Source: Gp6-AA40 sp036407095 (GTDB taxonomy: Bacteria; Acidobacteriota; Vicinamibacteria; Vicinamibacterales; UBA2999). From it: a stretch of 64,000 nucleotides of DNA. The notes beneath the pieces are model-generated. The model was not told the origin of the DNA. It ran no database searches and was given only the letters and a program-made list of their open reading frames with translations. Both the position numbers and the translations under genes were made by a program. How positions within the stretch are numbered: position 1 is the first letter of the stretch; each line of letters begins with the position of its first letter. The DNA lies in assembly GCA_036407095.1 (NCBI GenBank), contig DASWZV010000066.1, positions 1 to 64,000 on the forward strand, written 5' to 3'. Positions 41,802-51,353 of the stretch are shown here, piece by piece.

Positions 41802-43655
41802 CTACTTTCGCTTGAAGACCAGCTCGACGAACGGAGCGCGCGACTCGGCCGTCAGCTCCGACGCGAGAAACATCGATCGCCCGAACATCGGGAAGGTCAC
41901 GTTTACGGGAAGTGCGCCGGCAACGGTGCGCGCGCCCGATTCCGCGCGGAACCGATCGACCAAAGCCTGAAGTCGCGACGACGCGCCGTCTGCGGCAGGG
42001 GTGCCGGCGGCGACAGCGGTTGGGGGGTGCCGCAACGCTTCGGCGAACGGACCCGGATCTTCTTCCGCCCGGAACGTTCCCGGCTGCAGGTCCACTCGAT
42101 AGCGCGGTGAGTAGTGCAGCTCGAGCCCCGTGCGCGATATTGGAAGATCGAGCGCAGGAAAATCGATGCGCGCCAGTCCCCGCTCGAGCCAGCTGTCGAT
42201 GCGCTCCAAGTACACGAGCTCGACGACGAACGTCGGTGCTTCTTCACCCGCGCGCCCCTTCTCGAGCGGGAGGAGCACGGCGTTCTGCTCGGCGACGCCC
42301 GGACGGATCGGCCTCCCGGAGACCTCGGCGCTCCACAGTGTGGATCCGGGCGGCGGAGTCACCTTGAGGAAACTACGCTGGTTGTTGCGAACCGCGTAGC
42401 GCGCCTCGACGAGCAGCCTGCCGTCCTCCGACACCAGCGCGCGATAGCGCGCTTCCTCGACGTTGGCGATGAGCACCGCCTGCGGCGTGTAGCGCACGAC
42501 GGTCACGGTGAGCGATCGATTCTCACTCCCACCGAGCGGCCGCAGACGATACGCGAGCATCGATGGTGACTCGCGGCCCACGACGATCTCTCCGAGGTCG
42601 CTCGGATCCGCCGGATCGAGACCGCGCGTCTGACGATCGCCAATCTCGCCGGCGCCGACGACGTCGACAGCGACGCCGCCGGTCTCGCGCTCGGCCGACG
42701 GTACACGCACGAGCGGGACCGCGATCGATCCTTCGCGCGGTGTCCGCGTCTCGCCCTGGACCACGAACGACACTTCGCTGCTGATCGCATCCAGCAGACG
42801 CACGCGCAGCGTGCCGTTGTTCACATCCCAGTCGGCCACCGTCCCGCCGTTCACCTGATTGACGACGAGGCCGGCCGGTAGCAGCAACGACATCTCGCGC
42901 GCCACGCCTTGCAGTACTTCGATGCGCACGTTCGCGGAGACCTGTGAGATGTCTTCACCGAGCGCGACCATCGATGTGACCCGCGCGCGCGTGCGCAACG
43001 GCAGCTCGGCACGGCGGTCGTCGACCTTGCGTTTCCACGTCAGCGTGAGCGCTTGCCCGGGACGTCCGAATGCCGTCCATCGGCTCTCGGTCGTCGTTTC
43101 CGCGCGATCGGCGATGAAGCCGCCGGTGACATTCAGATCGACGCCGCTTCGCGGCAGCACGAGCGACGCTCGAGAGATCGGCGCCAGAGACGACGGTAGC
43201 GCGATTGCCTCGGTGCCGGCCACCGAGGTGATCGGGATGACGACGTCGAGCGTCAGCACCACGCGCCCCTGACGCGAGAGGAGAACATGGGGAGGAGGAC
43301 CTCCGATGAGCGAGACGGGCTGCCCATCGAGCCTGGCGTCGCGCACCATGAGGCCGGCGGGGATCTGGACGCGGGTCCAGCCGTCACGAAGGACATCGAT
43401 CGTGAGCAGCGCGCGGCCCGAGACCGAATCGCTGTCGGCACGCAGCTCGTAATCGACGCGAGTCAGCGTCGCATCGACCGGGGGATTTGCAGGTTGAGGA
43501 GGTTGTGGGTTGGCCCGCTCTCGCAGGGCGCGATATTCGTCGACGGGAAGCACGACCCAGCCATCGGGCGTTGGCGCGGTCTGCGCGAAGGCGACGCGCG
43601 TGAACGCGAGAACGCACACACACGTACCGATCAGGATCCAGTGTGCTCGGTTCAT
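41802..43655 (-). CDS. Large secreted protein, paralogue of the following gene
   Basis: This 617-residue protein has a signal peptide (ending VAFAQ) and a beta-rich body. It begins with WVVLPVDEYRALRERANPQ, echoed in the neighbour. It carries no known catalytic motif. The C-terminus (MFGRSMFLASELTAESRAPF, then VELVFKRK) resembles the end of its 750-residue paralogue but has an Ala/Pro-rich linker in place of the carboxypeptidase-regulatory module. The genes are 28 bp apart and co-directional, so they are a tandem duplication and operon. Confidence 0.8.
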   Translation of the reverse strand: MNRAHWILIGTCVCVLAFTRVAFAQTAPTPDGWVVLPVDEYRALRERANPQPPQPANPPVDATLTRVDYELRADSDSVSGRALLTIDVLRDGWTRVQIPAGLMVRDARLDGQPVSLIGGPPPHVLLSRQGRVVLTLDVVIPITSVAGTEAIALPSSLAPISRASLVLPRSGVDLNVTGGFIADRAETTTESRWTAFGRPGQALTLTWKRKVDDRRAELPLRTRARVTSMVALGEDISQVSANVRIEVLQGVAREMSLLLPAGLVVNQVNGGTVADWDVNNGTLRVRLLDAISSEVSFVVQGETRTPREGSIAVPLVRVPSAERETGGVAVDVVGAGEIGDRQTRGLDPADPSDLGEIVVGRESPSMLAYRLRPLGGSENRSLTVTVVRYTPQAVLIANVEEARYRALVSEDGRLLVEARYAVRNNQRSFLKVTPPPGSTLWSAEVSGRPIRPGVAEQNAVLLPLEKGRAGEEAPTFVVELVYLERIDSWLERGLARIDFPALDLPISRTGLELHYSPRYRVDLQPGTFRAEEDPGPFAEALRHPPTAVAAGTPAADGASSRLQALVDRFRAESGARTVAGALPVNVTFPMFGRSMFLASELTAESRAPFVELVFKRK

Positions 43656-43820
43656 GGAGACACCGTCCTTTCAGCGGTGAGCGCCCTGCAATCGGCTGAC
43701 CGCATCGTGCGATGCCGATGTCACGATGAAACCTGAGAAAGGTGGCGTGAGTTGCGGCGATCACCGCCGTGTGATCCACGCCGATGGAGTGAGCACTTCA
43801 AAGGTGGAATTGCAGTCTTG

Positions 43821-43848
43821 GTCCGGCTGAAGCCGGACACTACGTACG
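43821..43848. repeat. REP-like hairpin with CTACGTA tail
   Basis: GTCCGGC (43821-43827), loop TGAA, GCCGGAC (43832-43838), then ACTACGTACG. This is the same architecture as the elements at 18983 and 55361. It sits three bases beyond the stop codon of the DLSGxW gene on the minus strand. Confidence 0.7.
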
Positions 43849-43850
43849 GA

Positions 43851-44648
43851 TCATTTGTTGAATTCGGTCTGCAGCAGCTTCTCGAATCGCTGGAGGTCCT
43901 CGTTGTTTTCGATGCACTCGTACTCGCGGATCCGCTCGCCGGGCTTCAGGCGCAGCGTCGCATACTGCTTCCACGGCTTGGTGAAGACTTCCGGATCCTC
44001 CATGGTGGCTTCGTAGATGATCGTGTCGTGCGTGTCGCGGGTGTAGCGCTCGGTGACGCGCAGCTTCTCGCTGTGGATCGTGCCGACGCCGGCGAGCCAG
44101 GTGTTGGTGTTGAAGCCGGTGACGTCGACGACGAGCGTGTCGCCGTCCCAGTGGCCGATCGAGTCACCAAGATACGACGGCTCCATGTCGTCGGGATGCG
44201 GACGACCGTCGGTCGGAATGAATCGGAACGCGTGGTGGACTTCGTACAGAATCACCACGCGATGCGGCTGCTGGATGATCTCGAACGGCAGCGGCCTCAC
44301 CGTGATGCGCGGCACGCCCGAAAGCAGACAGCGCGCCATCGGATCGTCGATGCCGCGTCGTGCCAGGTACTGCTGTCGCTTGGCTTCGGCCTCCGGCTTG
44401 TAGGGCGGAGGCTCCGGTGCGGGCAGCGGTTTCCTGCCCATCGCCTCGTCGTACTTGCGCATCGCTTCGAGCTCGGCATCGCCAAACAACAGCGCGAAAC
44501 CGCCGCCGACCCACACGCCGGAGAGATCCGGCTTGCCATCAGCCGTCCGCGGGATGCTGTTCGCCGCCGGCTTCGCGGTTTGCGCGGCGAGCGGCGGAAC
44601 GGCGAGGATCGCAATCGCAGCAGACAACGCGATGACGAGACGTGTCAT
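43851..44648 (-). CDS. Secreted protein of the DLSGxW/GDSIGxWDGD family
   Basis: This 265-residue protein has a signal peptide ending PPLAAQ. It contains TADGKPDLSGVWVGGGF, a CLLSGVPRITVRPLPFEIIQ block, VILYEVHHAFRFIPTDGRPH, GDSIGHWDGDTLVVDVTGF and the closing EYECIENNED. These are the same ordered blocks as in the proteins at 19039 and 35327. GGAGG precedes the ATG. It begins 10 bp after the DUF6152-like gene, so the two are an operon. Biochemical role unknown. Confidence 0.82.
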   Translation of the reverse strand: MTRLVIALSAAIAILAVPPLAAQTAKPAANSIPRTADGKPDLSGVWVGGGFALLFGDAELEAMRKYDEAMGRKPLPAPEPPPYKPEAEAKRQQYLARRGIDDPMARCLLSGVPRITVRPLPFEIIQQPHRVVILYEVHHAFRFIPTDGRPHPDDMEPSYLGDSIGHWDGDTLVVDVTGFNTNTWLAGVGTIHSEKLRVTERYTRDTHDTIIYEATMEDPEVFTKPWKQYATLRLKPGERIREYECIENNEDLQRFEKLLQTEFNK

Positions 44649-44658
44649 GACGCGCCTC

Positions 44659-45054
44659 CTACTGTCCTCCCGTACCGGCGGGAGGACCTGAGTTCAGCTT
44701 GTGTCCATCGGCGAAGGTCACATTGCGCGACGCTGCTTGTGTCGGGTTCACGCGCGCCCGCCAGCCGAAGACCGTGACCTTGTCACCGACCTTCATCGAG
44801 GCGTCACGTTTCCAGCCTTGCCGCACGAGCATGTTTGGCGGGTACCCCTCGAATTTCCACTGCGTCACGCCGCCCTTGTCGTCCTTGACGTCGACGTAGA
44901 AGTAGATGTGCGGGTTCATCCAGTCGATCTTGGCAACCGTACCCGAGACCGTGACCGGTTTGTCGCCGTCGTACTCCGCGGCGAAGGAATGATGGCCGGC
45001 CACCGAGGCCGTTCCAGCGAGAACACCGCAGAGCAACGCGAAGACCGTCCTCAT
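44659..45054 (-). CDS. Small secreted DUF6152-like protein
   Basis: This 131-residue protein starts at ATG 45054, with GGGAGG five bases upstream. The signal peptide ends ASVAG, leaving HHSFAAEYDGDKP. The body has VTVSGTVAKIDWMNPHIYFYV and the C-terminal NPTQAASRNVTFADGHKL, closely similar to the protein at 34873. It is followed after 10 bp by a DLSGxW gene in the same operon and is divergent from the glutathione peroxidase gene. Confidence 0.83.
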   Translation of the reverse strand: MRTVFALLCGVLAGTASVAGHHSFAAEYDGDKPVTVSGTVAKIDWMNPHIYFYVDVKDDKGGVTQWKFEGYPPNMLVRQGWKRDASMKVGDKVTVFGWRARVNPTQAASRNVTFADGHKLNSGPPAGTGGQ

Positions 45055-45065
45055 CTGAGCCTCCC

Positions 45066-45110
45066 GATCGTTGAGCGCCGATCGTTGAGCGCCGATCGTT
45101 GAGCAACGCC
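45066..45110. repeat. 14-bp tandem repeat in a divergent promoter region
   Basis: GATCGTTGAGCGCC occurs at 45066-45079 and 45080-45093, and in a third, diverged copy from 45094. It lies between the DUF6152-like gene and glutathione peroxidase. Downstream, at 45155-45200, is a GGGGTCTGACT...GTCTGACCCC segment with partial inverted symmetry. Confidence 0.7.
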
Positions 45111-45220
45111 GCGCGCATTGTACGCGGTCCGACCCCGGACCGTCGGACATCAGACGGGGCCAAGACGGGGTCTGACTCCGGTCTGACCCCGGGGTAGAAT
45201 CGACGGCGAAGGAGCCCCGT

Positions 45221-45799
45221 ATGCTGACGACTGTCCGTGTGACGTTCGTGGCGCTGGCTGCGACCGCGCTGTGTGCCGTGTGGCCCGCTTCAGCCCAGCA
45301 GGGAAGCGGAGGTGCTGTGAGCTCGTTCTACGACCTGAAGACCATGAGCCTCGACGGGAAGCCCGGCAACCTCGCCCAGTACAAAGGGAAGGTGAGCCTG
45401 GTGGTGAACGTCGCCAGCAAATGCGGCTTCACTCCCCAATACGAAGGTCTCGAAAAGCTGCAGCGCGAGATGAAGAGCAAGGGCTTCAATGTGCTCGGGT
45501 TCCCGAGCAACGACTTCGGCGGGCAGGAGCCTGGGACCGCGCAGGAGATCGCGACCTTCTGCAAGCTCACCTACGACGTGACGTTTCCCATGTTCGAAAA
45601 GGTCGTGACCAGGAAAGGCCCCGGCCAGTCGCCCGTGTATACGTTCCTCGGAAGCTCGGGCAAACTGCCCGCGTGGAATTTCAGCAAGTACATCGTCGAC
45701 AAGCAGGGAAAGGTCGTCGCGTTCTTCGAGAGCCAGGTGACGCCGGAAGACCCCGCGCTCCGCGCCGCGATCGCGAAAGCACTCGCCGCGAGCGAATGA
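45221..45799 (+). CDS. Secreted glutathione-peroxidase-family thiol peroxidase
   Basis: This 192-residue protein has a signal peptide (to about residue 26) and the GPx fold. The catalytic Cys 68 is in VNVASKCGFT, Gln 102 in FGGQEPG, and Trp 152-Asn 153 in AWNFSKYIVD. The usual FPCNQFG is FPSNDFG here, so that Cys is missing; Cys 114 in FCKLTYDVTFP remains and may serve as resolving residue. It reduces peroxides, most likely with thioredoxin-like donors. AAGGAG precedes the ATG. Confidence 0.9.
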   Translation: MLTTVRVTFVALAATALCAVWPASAQQGSGGAVSSFYDLKTMSLDGKPGNLAQYKGKVSLVVNVASKCGFTPQYEGLEKLQREMKSKGFNVLGFPSNDFGGQEPGTAQEIATFCKLTYDVTFPMFEKVVTRKGPGQSPVYTFLGSSGKLPAWNFSKYIVDKQGKVVAFFESQVTPEDPALRAAIAKALAASE

Positions 45800-45914
45800 G
45801 CTGAGGCCGGTCCAGACGGACCGGCCGACGGCCGCACCTGCTTCACTTGCGTTGCCAGCCGCGCTTGCCGCGGATTGTGAACGCGTTGCCGGGTCCAGTA
45901 GAGTACTGAGATTC

Positions 45915-47120
45915 ATGTGTCGCTGGGCCCAACGGTACCCCTTCGTCCTCATCTCACTCCTTCTTCCTGTTCTGAACGCGGGCTGCCGCAGCACGACCGG
46001 CGAAGCGAAGTCCTCGGCCGTGACGTCGGCTGCTGTCACAGTTGCCACTGCTGCGGCCGTCGAGCGTCCGCTCACGCGCTTCATCAGAGTCACCGGTACG
46101 CTTGCCGCCCAGGAGCAAGCGGACGTCGCAGCTGAAATCCAGGGCCGAGTCGTTGCGACGCCCGTCGAACGGGGCACGCGCGTCGGCGAGGGATCGGGCC
46201 TGATTCGCATCGCGGCCGCCGAAGCCGAAGCGCAGGCGACGGAGGCACAGGCCAACGCCGCGCAGCTCGAAGAGCGGCTCGGGCTCGGAGAGGGCGCGAC
46301 GTTCAATATCGATCGGGTGCCGGAGGTGGCCAACGCCCGCGCCAACGTCACGCTGGCGGAGGGCGATTTCGATCGGGCGAAGATGCTCTTCGAGAAGAAG
46401 CTGCTCTCGCAGGCCGACTTCGACAAGACCAGCGCGCAGGCCGAGGTCTCCCGTCGTCAGTACGACATCGCGCGCAACGCGTCGATGCAGCAGTACCAGG
46501 CGCTGCTCGCGGCTCGTGCGCGTGTGAGCCTCGCGAAAAAAGCGCTTGCCGACACGGTCGTTCGTGCGCCGTTTGCCGGAGTGGTCGGCGAACGCATGGT
46601 CTCGGTCGGCGACTACGTGACGAAAGGCATGAAGGTGGTCTCGGTGCTGAGGACCAGTCCGCTTCGACTTCAACTGACCGTGCCACAGCAGTACAGCGTG
46701 GAGGTCGGCGTCGGTCGCGCCGTCTCGCTCGAAGTGGATACGGCGCCGGGCAGGACCTTCACAGGTCAAGTGCGCTACGTCTCGCCGGCCCTCCAGGCCG
46801 ACTCCCGCACCCTCATCGTCGAAGCGGTGGTGCCCAACGACGAGGGCTCGCTCAAGCCCGGGTCGTTTGCGACGGCGCGGATCGAACAGGAGTCGAAGAT
46901 GCCCGGCATTCTCGTGCCGGCAGCGGCGGTTCGCACGATCTCGGGCACCGCGCGCGTGTTCGTGATTGCCAACAACCGCGCCGAGGAGCGGCTCGTCACT
47001 GTCGGACAGGCGGTCGACGATCTCGTTGAAGTCACGAGCGGCGTCAAGAAGGACGAGCGCCTCGCGACGACCAACATCACGCAGCTGGTCGACGGCGTGC
47101 CTGTCACGGCAGGTCGATGA
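45915..47120 (+). CDS. RND efflux periplasmic adaptor (membrane fusion protein)
   Basis: This 401-residue lipoprotein-like protein has a signal peptide ending LNAGC (Cys lipidation). It then has the barrel-sandwich and alpha-hairpin arrangement of HlyD/MdtA-type adaptors: LAAQEQADVAAEIQGRVV, a long helical hairpin from about residue 90 to 210, then RAPFAGVVGERMVSVGDYV. The start at ATG 45915 begins the signal peptide. It precedes the pump gene by about 100 bp and would link it to an outer-membrane channel, which is not encoded here. Confidence 0.9.
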   Translation: MCRWAQRYPFVLISLLLPVLNAGCRSTTGEAKSSAVTSAAVTVATAAAVERPLTRFIRVTGTLAAQEQADVAAEIQGRVVATPVERGTRVGEGSGLIRIAAAEAEAQATEAQANAAQLEERLGLGEGATFNIDRVPEVANARANVTLAEGDFDRAKMLFEKKLLSQADFDKTSAQAEVSRRQYDIARNASMQQYQALLAARARVSLAKKALADTVVRAPFAGVVGERMVSVGDYVTKGMKVVSVLRTSPLRLQLTVPQQYSVEVGVGRAVSLEVDTAPGRTFTGQVRYVSPALQADSRTLIVEAVVPNDEGSLKPGSFATARIEQESKMPGILVPAAAVRTISGTARVFVIANNRAEERLVTVGQAVDDLVEVTSGVKKDERLATTNITQLVDGVPVTAGR

Positions 47121-47143
47121 GCAGGTCGCTGAGGGCCTGTCCC

Positions 47144-47198
47144 GGGCCAGGCCAGGGCCAGGCCGGGGCCAGGTCGGGGCCAGGTCTGGGCCTGACCC
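47144..47198. repeat. 11-bp minisatellite between efflux adaptor and pump genes
   Basis: Five head-to-tail 11-bp units: GGGCCAGGCCA, GGGCCAGGCCG, GGGCCAGGTCG, GGGCCAGGTCT and the degenerate GGGCCTGACCC. It lies between the adaptor stop and the pump start. Copy-number change would alter spacing within the presumed operon. The following CTGACCCCAAAGTGCC is a motif also seen, in part, near 45190. Confidence 0.8.
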
Positions 47199-47219
47199 CA
47201 AAGTGCCAAAAGGTGCAAC

Positions 47220-50200
47220 ATGCAATGGCTTGCTGAGCTCTGCGTCCGTCGGCCCGTCTTCGCCTCGGTCCTCATCCTCTCGCTGACCGTCGTCGGCGCG
47301 TTTGCCTTCGGGCAGCTCGGTGTGGATCGCCTGCCTCAAGTCGACTTCCCAACGGTGACGGTGACGACACGCCTGCCCGGCGCCGCGCCCGAGCAGGTCG
47401 AGAGCGAGGTCACCGACAAGGTCGAGGAAGCGGTCAATACGATCAGCGGGATCGATCAACTCAGCTCGAACTCCGCCGAAGGCATCTCGCAGGTCACGGT
47501 GACGTTCCGGCTCGAGAAGAACGCTGACGTCGCGGCACAGGAAGTGCGCGATCGCATCAACCGGATCCTGCCGCTCCTGCCGCGCACGATCACCCAGCCG
47601 ACGATCGAGAAACAGGATCCGGACGCGGCCCCGATCCTCACGATCGCCGTCACAGCGAAGAAGCCGATCCGCGAAGTGACCGAGTACACCGACAAGGTGC
47701 TCCGCCGTCGCCTCGAGAGCGCCGACGGCGTGGGACAGGTGCTCGTCCTGGGTGGACGCAAGCGCCAGATCAACGTCTGGGTCGACGCCGACCGGCTGCG
47801 TGCCTACAACCTGACGGTGAACGACGTCTCGCGTGCGCTGCAGGCACAGAATGCCGACGTGCCGGGCGGCCGCATCGACCAGGGTGCGCAATCGATCACG
47901 ATGCGCACCCGCGGCCGTGTCGACACGCCCGATGAATTCGGCGAGCTGGTGCTGCGCCAGGTCAATGGCCACCCGATCAAGGTCTCGGACGTGGGACGCA
48001 TCGACGATGGGGTGGCCGAAGCCACGACGCTGGCCAACATCGACGGCGATCCGACGGTGTTGCTGCAGATCCGGAAGCAGTCGGGCACGAATACTGTCGA
48101 AGTCGTCAACAACGTCAAGGAGCGGCTCGAGGACATCCAGGCCGCGCTGCCTCCTGGCTATGAGCTGCGCATCGTGCGCAATCAGGCCGAGTTCATCGAG
48201 GCGTCGTTCCGCAGCGTCGAAGAACATCTGATCGTCGGCTCGTTCCTCGCCGCGTTCGTCGTCCTCCTGTTCCTCGGCAACCTGCGGTCGACGGTCATCG
48301 CCGCGATTGCCATCCCGACCTCGATCATCGCGACGTTCGCGCTCGTCTGGTACATGGGCTTCACGCTCAACATGCTGACGATGCTGGCGCTCACGCTTGC
48401 CGTTGGCATCGTCATCGACGATGCGATCGTCGTGCTCGAGAACATTTACCGCTTCATCGAAGAGAAGGGGATGCCGCCGATCAAGGCGGCGATCGAGGGG
48501 ACGCGCGAGATCGGTCTCGCCGTGCTCGCGACGACGCTGTCGCTGGTCGCGATCTTCGCTCCCGTCGGCTTCATGAGCGGCATGGTCGGCCGCTTCATGA
48601 AGAGCTTCGGTCTGACGATGGCGTTTGCCGTGATGGTGTCGCTGCTCGTCAGCTTCACGCTGACGCCGACGATGTGTGCGCGCTGGCTGAAAGTAAAACC
48701 GCGTGAAGAGGACGAGTCGCATCACATCCACGACTCGAAGCACTCGAAGATCTTCGGGCCGCTCGATCGTGTCTACACGCGCATGCTCGAGTGGTCGATG
48801 GCGCACCGCGGATTGGTCGCGGTCTTCGCGGTGCTCGTCCTGTTTTCGAGCGTGCCGATCTTCCGCGTCGTCAACGTGAACTTCACGCCGACCGACGATC
48901 AATCGGAGTTCGACGTCAGCCTCCGCGCGCCCGAGGGCGCCAGCCTCGAGGCGACCGAGGTGATCGCCAACCGCGTCGCCAATGCGATCCGGAAGCTTCC
49001 GGAAGTGACCTATACGATGATCACGGTCGCCGGGGATTCGGCCGGCACGCTCAACACCGCGTCGATCTACGTGCGCCTCAAGGACATCGGCGATCGCTCG
49101 CGCGACCAGTTCGAGATCATGGACATCGTGCGCAACGAAGTGCTTCCCTCATCAGCGGACAAAACCGTGCGGACGTCGCTCGCCGCCCCTGGTATCGGTG
49201 GTGGCGGCGGAGGCGGCGGACAGGCGCAGGGCGACGTCATGTTCGTCATGCAGGGGCCGAGCCTCGCCGAGCTCGAGCGCGCGAGCAACGCGCTGGCCGA
49301 TTCGGCGCGCGCCATTCCTGGTCTCGTCGATGTCGACACGTCGCTGCGTGTCGGCAAGCCGGAAATGGCGGTGAAGCTCGATCGGCCCAAGGCCGCGGAC
49401 CTGGGCGTGCAGATTGCCGACGCGGCTGAAGCGCTGCGTCTGCTCGTCGGCGGCGATCAGGTGACGACCTACAACGAGGGCGGCGAGCAGTACGAAGTCC
49501 ACCTGCGGGCGCAGGATCAGGATCGCGGATCAGAATCGGCCGTCGGCCAGCTGACCGTGCCCTCGTCGCGCCTCGGCAGCGTCGCGCTCGAGAACATCGC
49601 CAGCTTCTCCCGCGGTGCTGCGCCGTCGGACATCCGCCGTCTCAATCGTCAACGGCAGGTCACCGTCGCCGCCAACCTGCTGCCCGGGACATCGCAGACC
49701 GCGGCGCAGGCCAAGATGTCAGAGGCAGCCGCGAAGCTCGCCCTGGGTTCGGAGTATCGGACCGGCTATCAGGGCCGCTCGCGCGAGCTGAATCGCACCG
49801 CCAGCGCATTTCTTCAAGCGCTCGCGCTCTCGCTGATTTTCATGTATCTGGTGCTCGCGGCGCAGTTCGAGTCGTGGCTGCATCCGGTCACGATTCTGCT
49901 CTCGCTGCCACTGACGCTGCCCTTCGCGCTGATCGCGATTCTGATCTTCGGCCAGTCGCTCAACATCTTCTCGGCGCTCGGGATGCTCGTGCTGTTCGGC
50001 GTGGTGAAGAAGAACTCGATCCTGCAGATCGATCACGCCAATCAGCTGCGTGAGACGGGGCTCGGGGCGCGCGATGCGATGGTGCAGGCCTGCCGCGATC
50101 GACTGCGGCCGATTCTGATGACGACGCTCGCATTCGTCGCGGGCATGGTTCCACTCGTGATCACGCAAGGCGTCGGATCCGCCACCAACCACGCCATCGG

Positions 50201-50366
50201 CTTCGTGGTCATTGGCGGGCAGACGCTGGTGCTGACACTGACACTCCTCGTGACCCCGGTGGCGTATTCGCTCTTCGAGGATGCGCGCGAGAAGCGCGTC
50301 GTGAGACGCAGCTTCGGGTGGCTGCGTTCGAAGCTGCCGCTGCCCAACCCAGTCACGCCTGCGTAG
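47220..50366 (+). CDS. RND multidrug efflux pump (AcrB/HAE1-like)
   Basis: This 1048-residue inner-membrane transporter has twelve predicted transmembrane helices in two halves. Helix 1 is in VFASVLILSLTVVGAFAFG, and the helix 4 block is MLALTLAVGIVIDDAIVVLEN with the proton-relay Asp pair. The periplasmic porter domains lie between, and the second-half helices run from about residue 860. It exports hydrophobic compounds by proton antiport together with the adaptor encoded upstream. A weak AGGTG lies upstream of the ATG. Substrate range is not predictable. Confidence 0.93.
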   Translation: MQWLAELCVRRPVFASVLILSLTVVGAFAFGQLGVDRLPQVDFPTVTVTTRLPGAAPEQVESEVTDKVEEAVNTISGIDQLSSNSAEGISQVTVTFRLEKNADVAAQEVRDRINRILPLLPRTITQPTIEKQDPDAAPILTIAVTAKKPIREVTEYTDKVLRRRLESADGVGQVLVLGGRKRQINVWVDADRLRAYNLTVNDVSRALQAQNADVPGGRIDQGAQSITMRTRGRVDTPDEFGELVLRQVNGHPIKVSDVGRIDDGVAEATTLANIDGDPTVLLQIRKQSGTNTVEVVNNVKERLEDIQAALPPGYELRIVRNQAEFIEASFRSVEEHLIVGSFLAAFVVLLFLGNLRSTVIAAIAIPTSIIATFALVWYMGFTLNMLTMLALTLAVGIVIDDAIVVLENIYRFIEEKGMPPIKAAIEGTREIGLAVLATTLSLVAIFAPVGFMSGMVGRFMKSFGLTMAFAVMVSLLVSFTLTPTMCARWLKVKPREEDESHHIHDSKHSKIFGPLDRVYTRMLEWSMAHRGLVAVFAVLVLFSSVPIFRVVNVNFTPTDDQSEFDVSLRAPEGASLEATEVIANRVANAIRKLPEVTYTMITVAGDSAGTLNTASIYVRLKDIGDRSRDQFEIMDIVRNEVLPSSADKTVRTSLAAPGIGGGGGGGGQAQGDVMFVMQGPSLAELERASNALADSARAIPGLVDVDTSLRVGKPEMAVKLDRPKAADLGVQIADAAEALRLLVGGDQVTTYNEGGEQYEVHLRAQDQDRGSESAVGQLTVPSSRLGSVALENIASFSRGAAPSDIRRLNRQRQVTVAANLLPGTSQTAAQAKMSEAAAKLALGSEYRTGYQGRSRELNRTASAFLQALALSLIFMYLVLAAQFESWLHPVTILLSLPLTLPFALIAILIFGQSLNIFSALGMLVLFGVVKKNSILQIDHANQLRETGLGARDAMVQACRDRLRPILMTTLAFVAGMVPLVITQGVGSATNHAIGFVVIGGQTLVLTLTLLVTPVAYSLFEDAREKRVVRRSFGWLRSKLPLPNPVTPA

Positions 50367-50384
50367 CGGACGACAAAAGCCCGC

Positions 50385-51307
50385 TCACGCTGGCTCGCCG
50401 TGATACAGGAGAAGGTTCGTGTAGCTCGCCCGGCCGCCGGGTCCAATGTCCGCGAGCGCCTCGCTGAGATCGCCGATCCGCAGGACTCTGGAATCGCCCC
50501 GCAGGTCGATCGCGTATGAGAACGACGCAGCGAGCCGGGCGAGAAAATCCTGAACGGATGTGCCGGCGTTGGCGAGATGTTTTGGGCTGACCTCCATGAG
50601 CCAGGCGGTGTGAGCCTGCGCCACCAGTCGGGGCGCGCCAGAACCTGCGCCTCCCACCCCTGGGTATCGACTTTGATGAATCCAATCGCCTGTCGATCGA
50701 CTGCATGCCGATCGACCCAGGCATCGAGCGTCGATACCGGCACTGAGATCGTCTTGCGCCGACTGCCGCGTGCGCCGGGCGACATGAGGGCATGGTTTCC
50801 GATCTCGCTCGACCGGCGCAGCGGAGCGTGGCCGATGACGTCCGCGATGGCGCATTGGTCAGGCAGGACGAACCCTTCAATGCCGTTGGCCACGACGTTG
50901 TGCACGAGACAGGCGAAGTTGATTGGCTCGGGCTCGATGGCGTACACGCGCTGCATGTCGCCCGCAACGACACGGCAGATCGACGTGGTGCCGACGTTCG
51001 CACCGACATCGATCATCGCAGTGCCCACCCCGAGGACGCGTTGTATCAACAGCTCGTGCCAGGGGAGCCAGCCTTGCCGGAGTCGATGAGCGAGCCCGTG
51101 ATCGCCATCCTCCTTGGGGACGTGCCAGGTCAGGCCGTCTGTGACGACCACATCGGAATCGGGCGGTGGCTGTTCGCGTGCGAGGCGATACGCGGGGCAA
51201 CACGCCAACCACCGTTGATCGGCGGTGGCCGCCTCGAATCGTCGTGACGAGGCGCGAAGCGCATCGAGTCTGGCCTTGGCGGTCTGCCTGACGGCGCGGG
51301 GATCCAT
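50385..51307 (-). pseudogene. FkbM-family methyltransferase, frameshifted
   Basis: From ATG 51307 the frame encodes an FkbM-type SAM methyltransferase: MIDVGANVGTTSI (98-110) is the SAM-binding loop, VYAIEPEPINF the following acidic strand, and FIKVDTQGWEAQVL the family signature. After ARPDWWRRLTP the family sequence continues in the -1 frame (AWLMEVSPKHL to YHGEPA, stop at 50385). One missing base near 50606-50610 explains this, and no slippery heptamer is present. So it is a recent mutation or a sequence error. FkbM enzymes O-methylate sugars or polyketides; neighbours suggest an envelope glycan role. Confidence 0.78.
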
Positions 51308-51353
51308 TCGTACTTCGGAGCTTAGCATCGCGCGCCTGAGCGATAATGTCCCC

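Noticed and set aside
45954..48902. 982-residue open frame on the minus strand
   Set aside because: Antisense to the RND adaptor and pump; composition is Arg/Asp/His-rich as in mirror frames, with no family motif.
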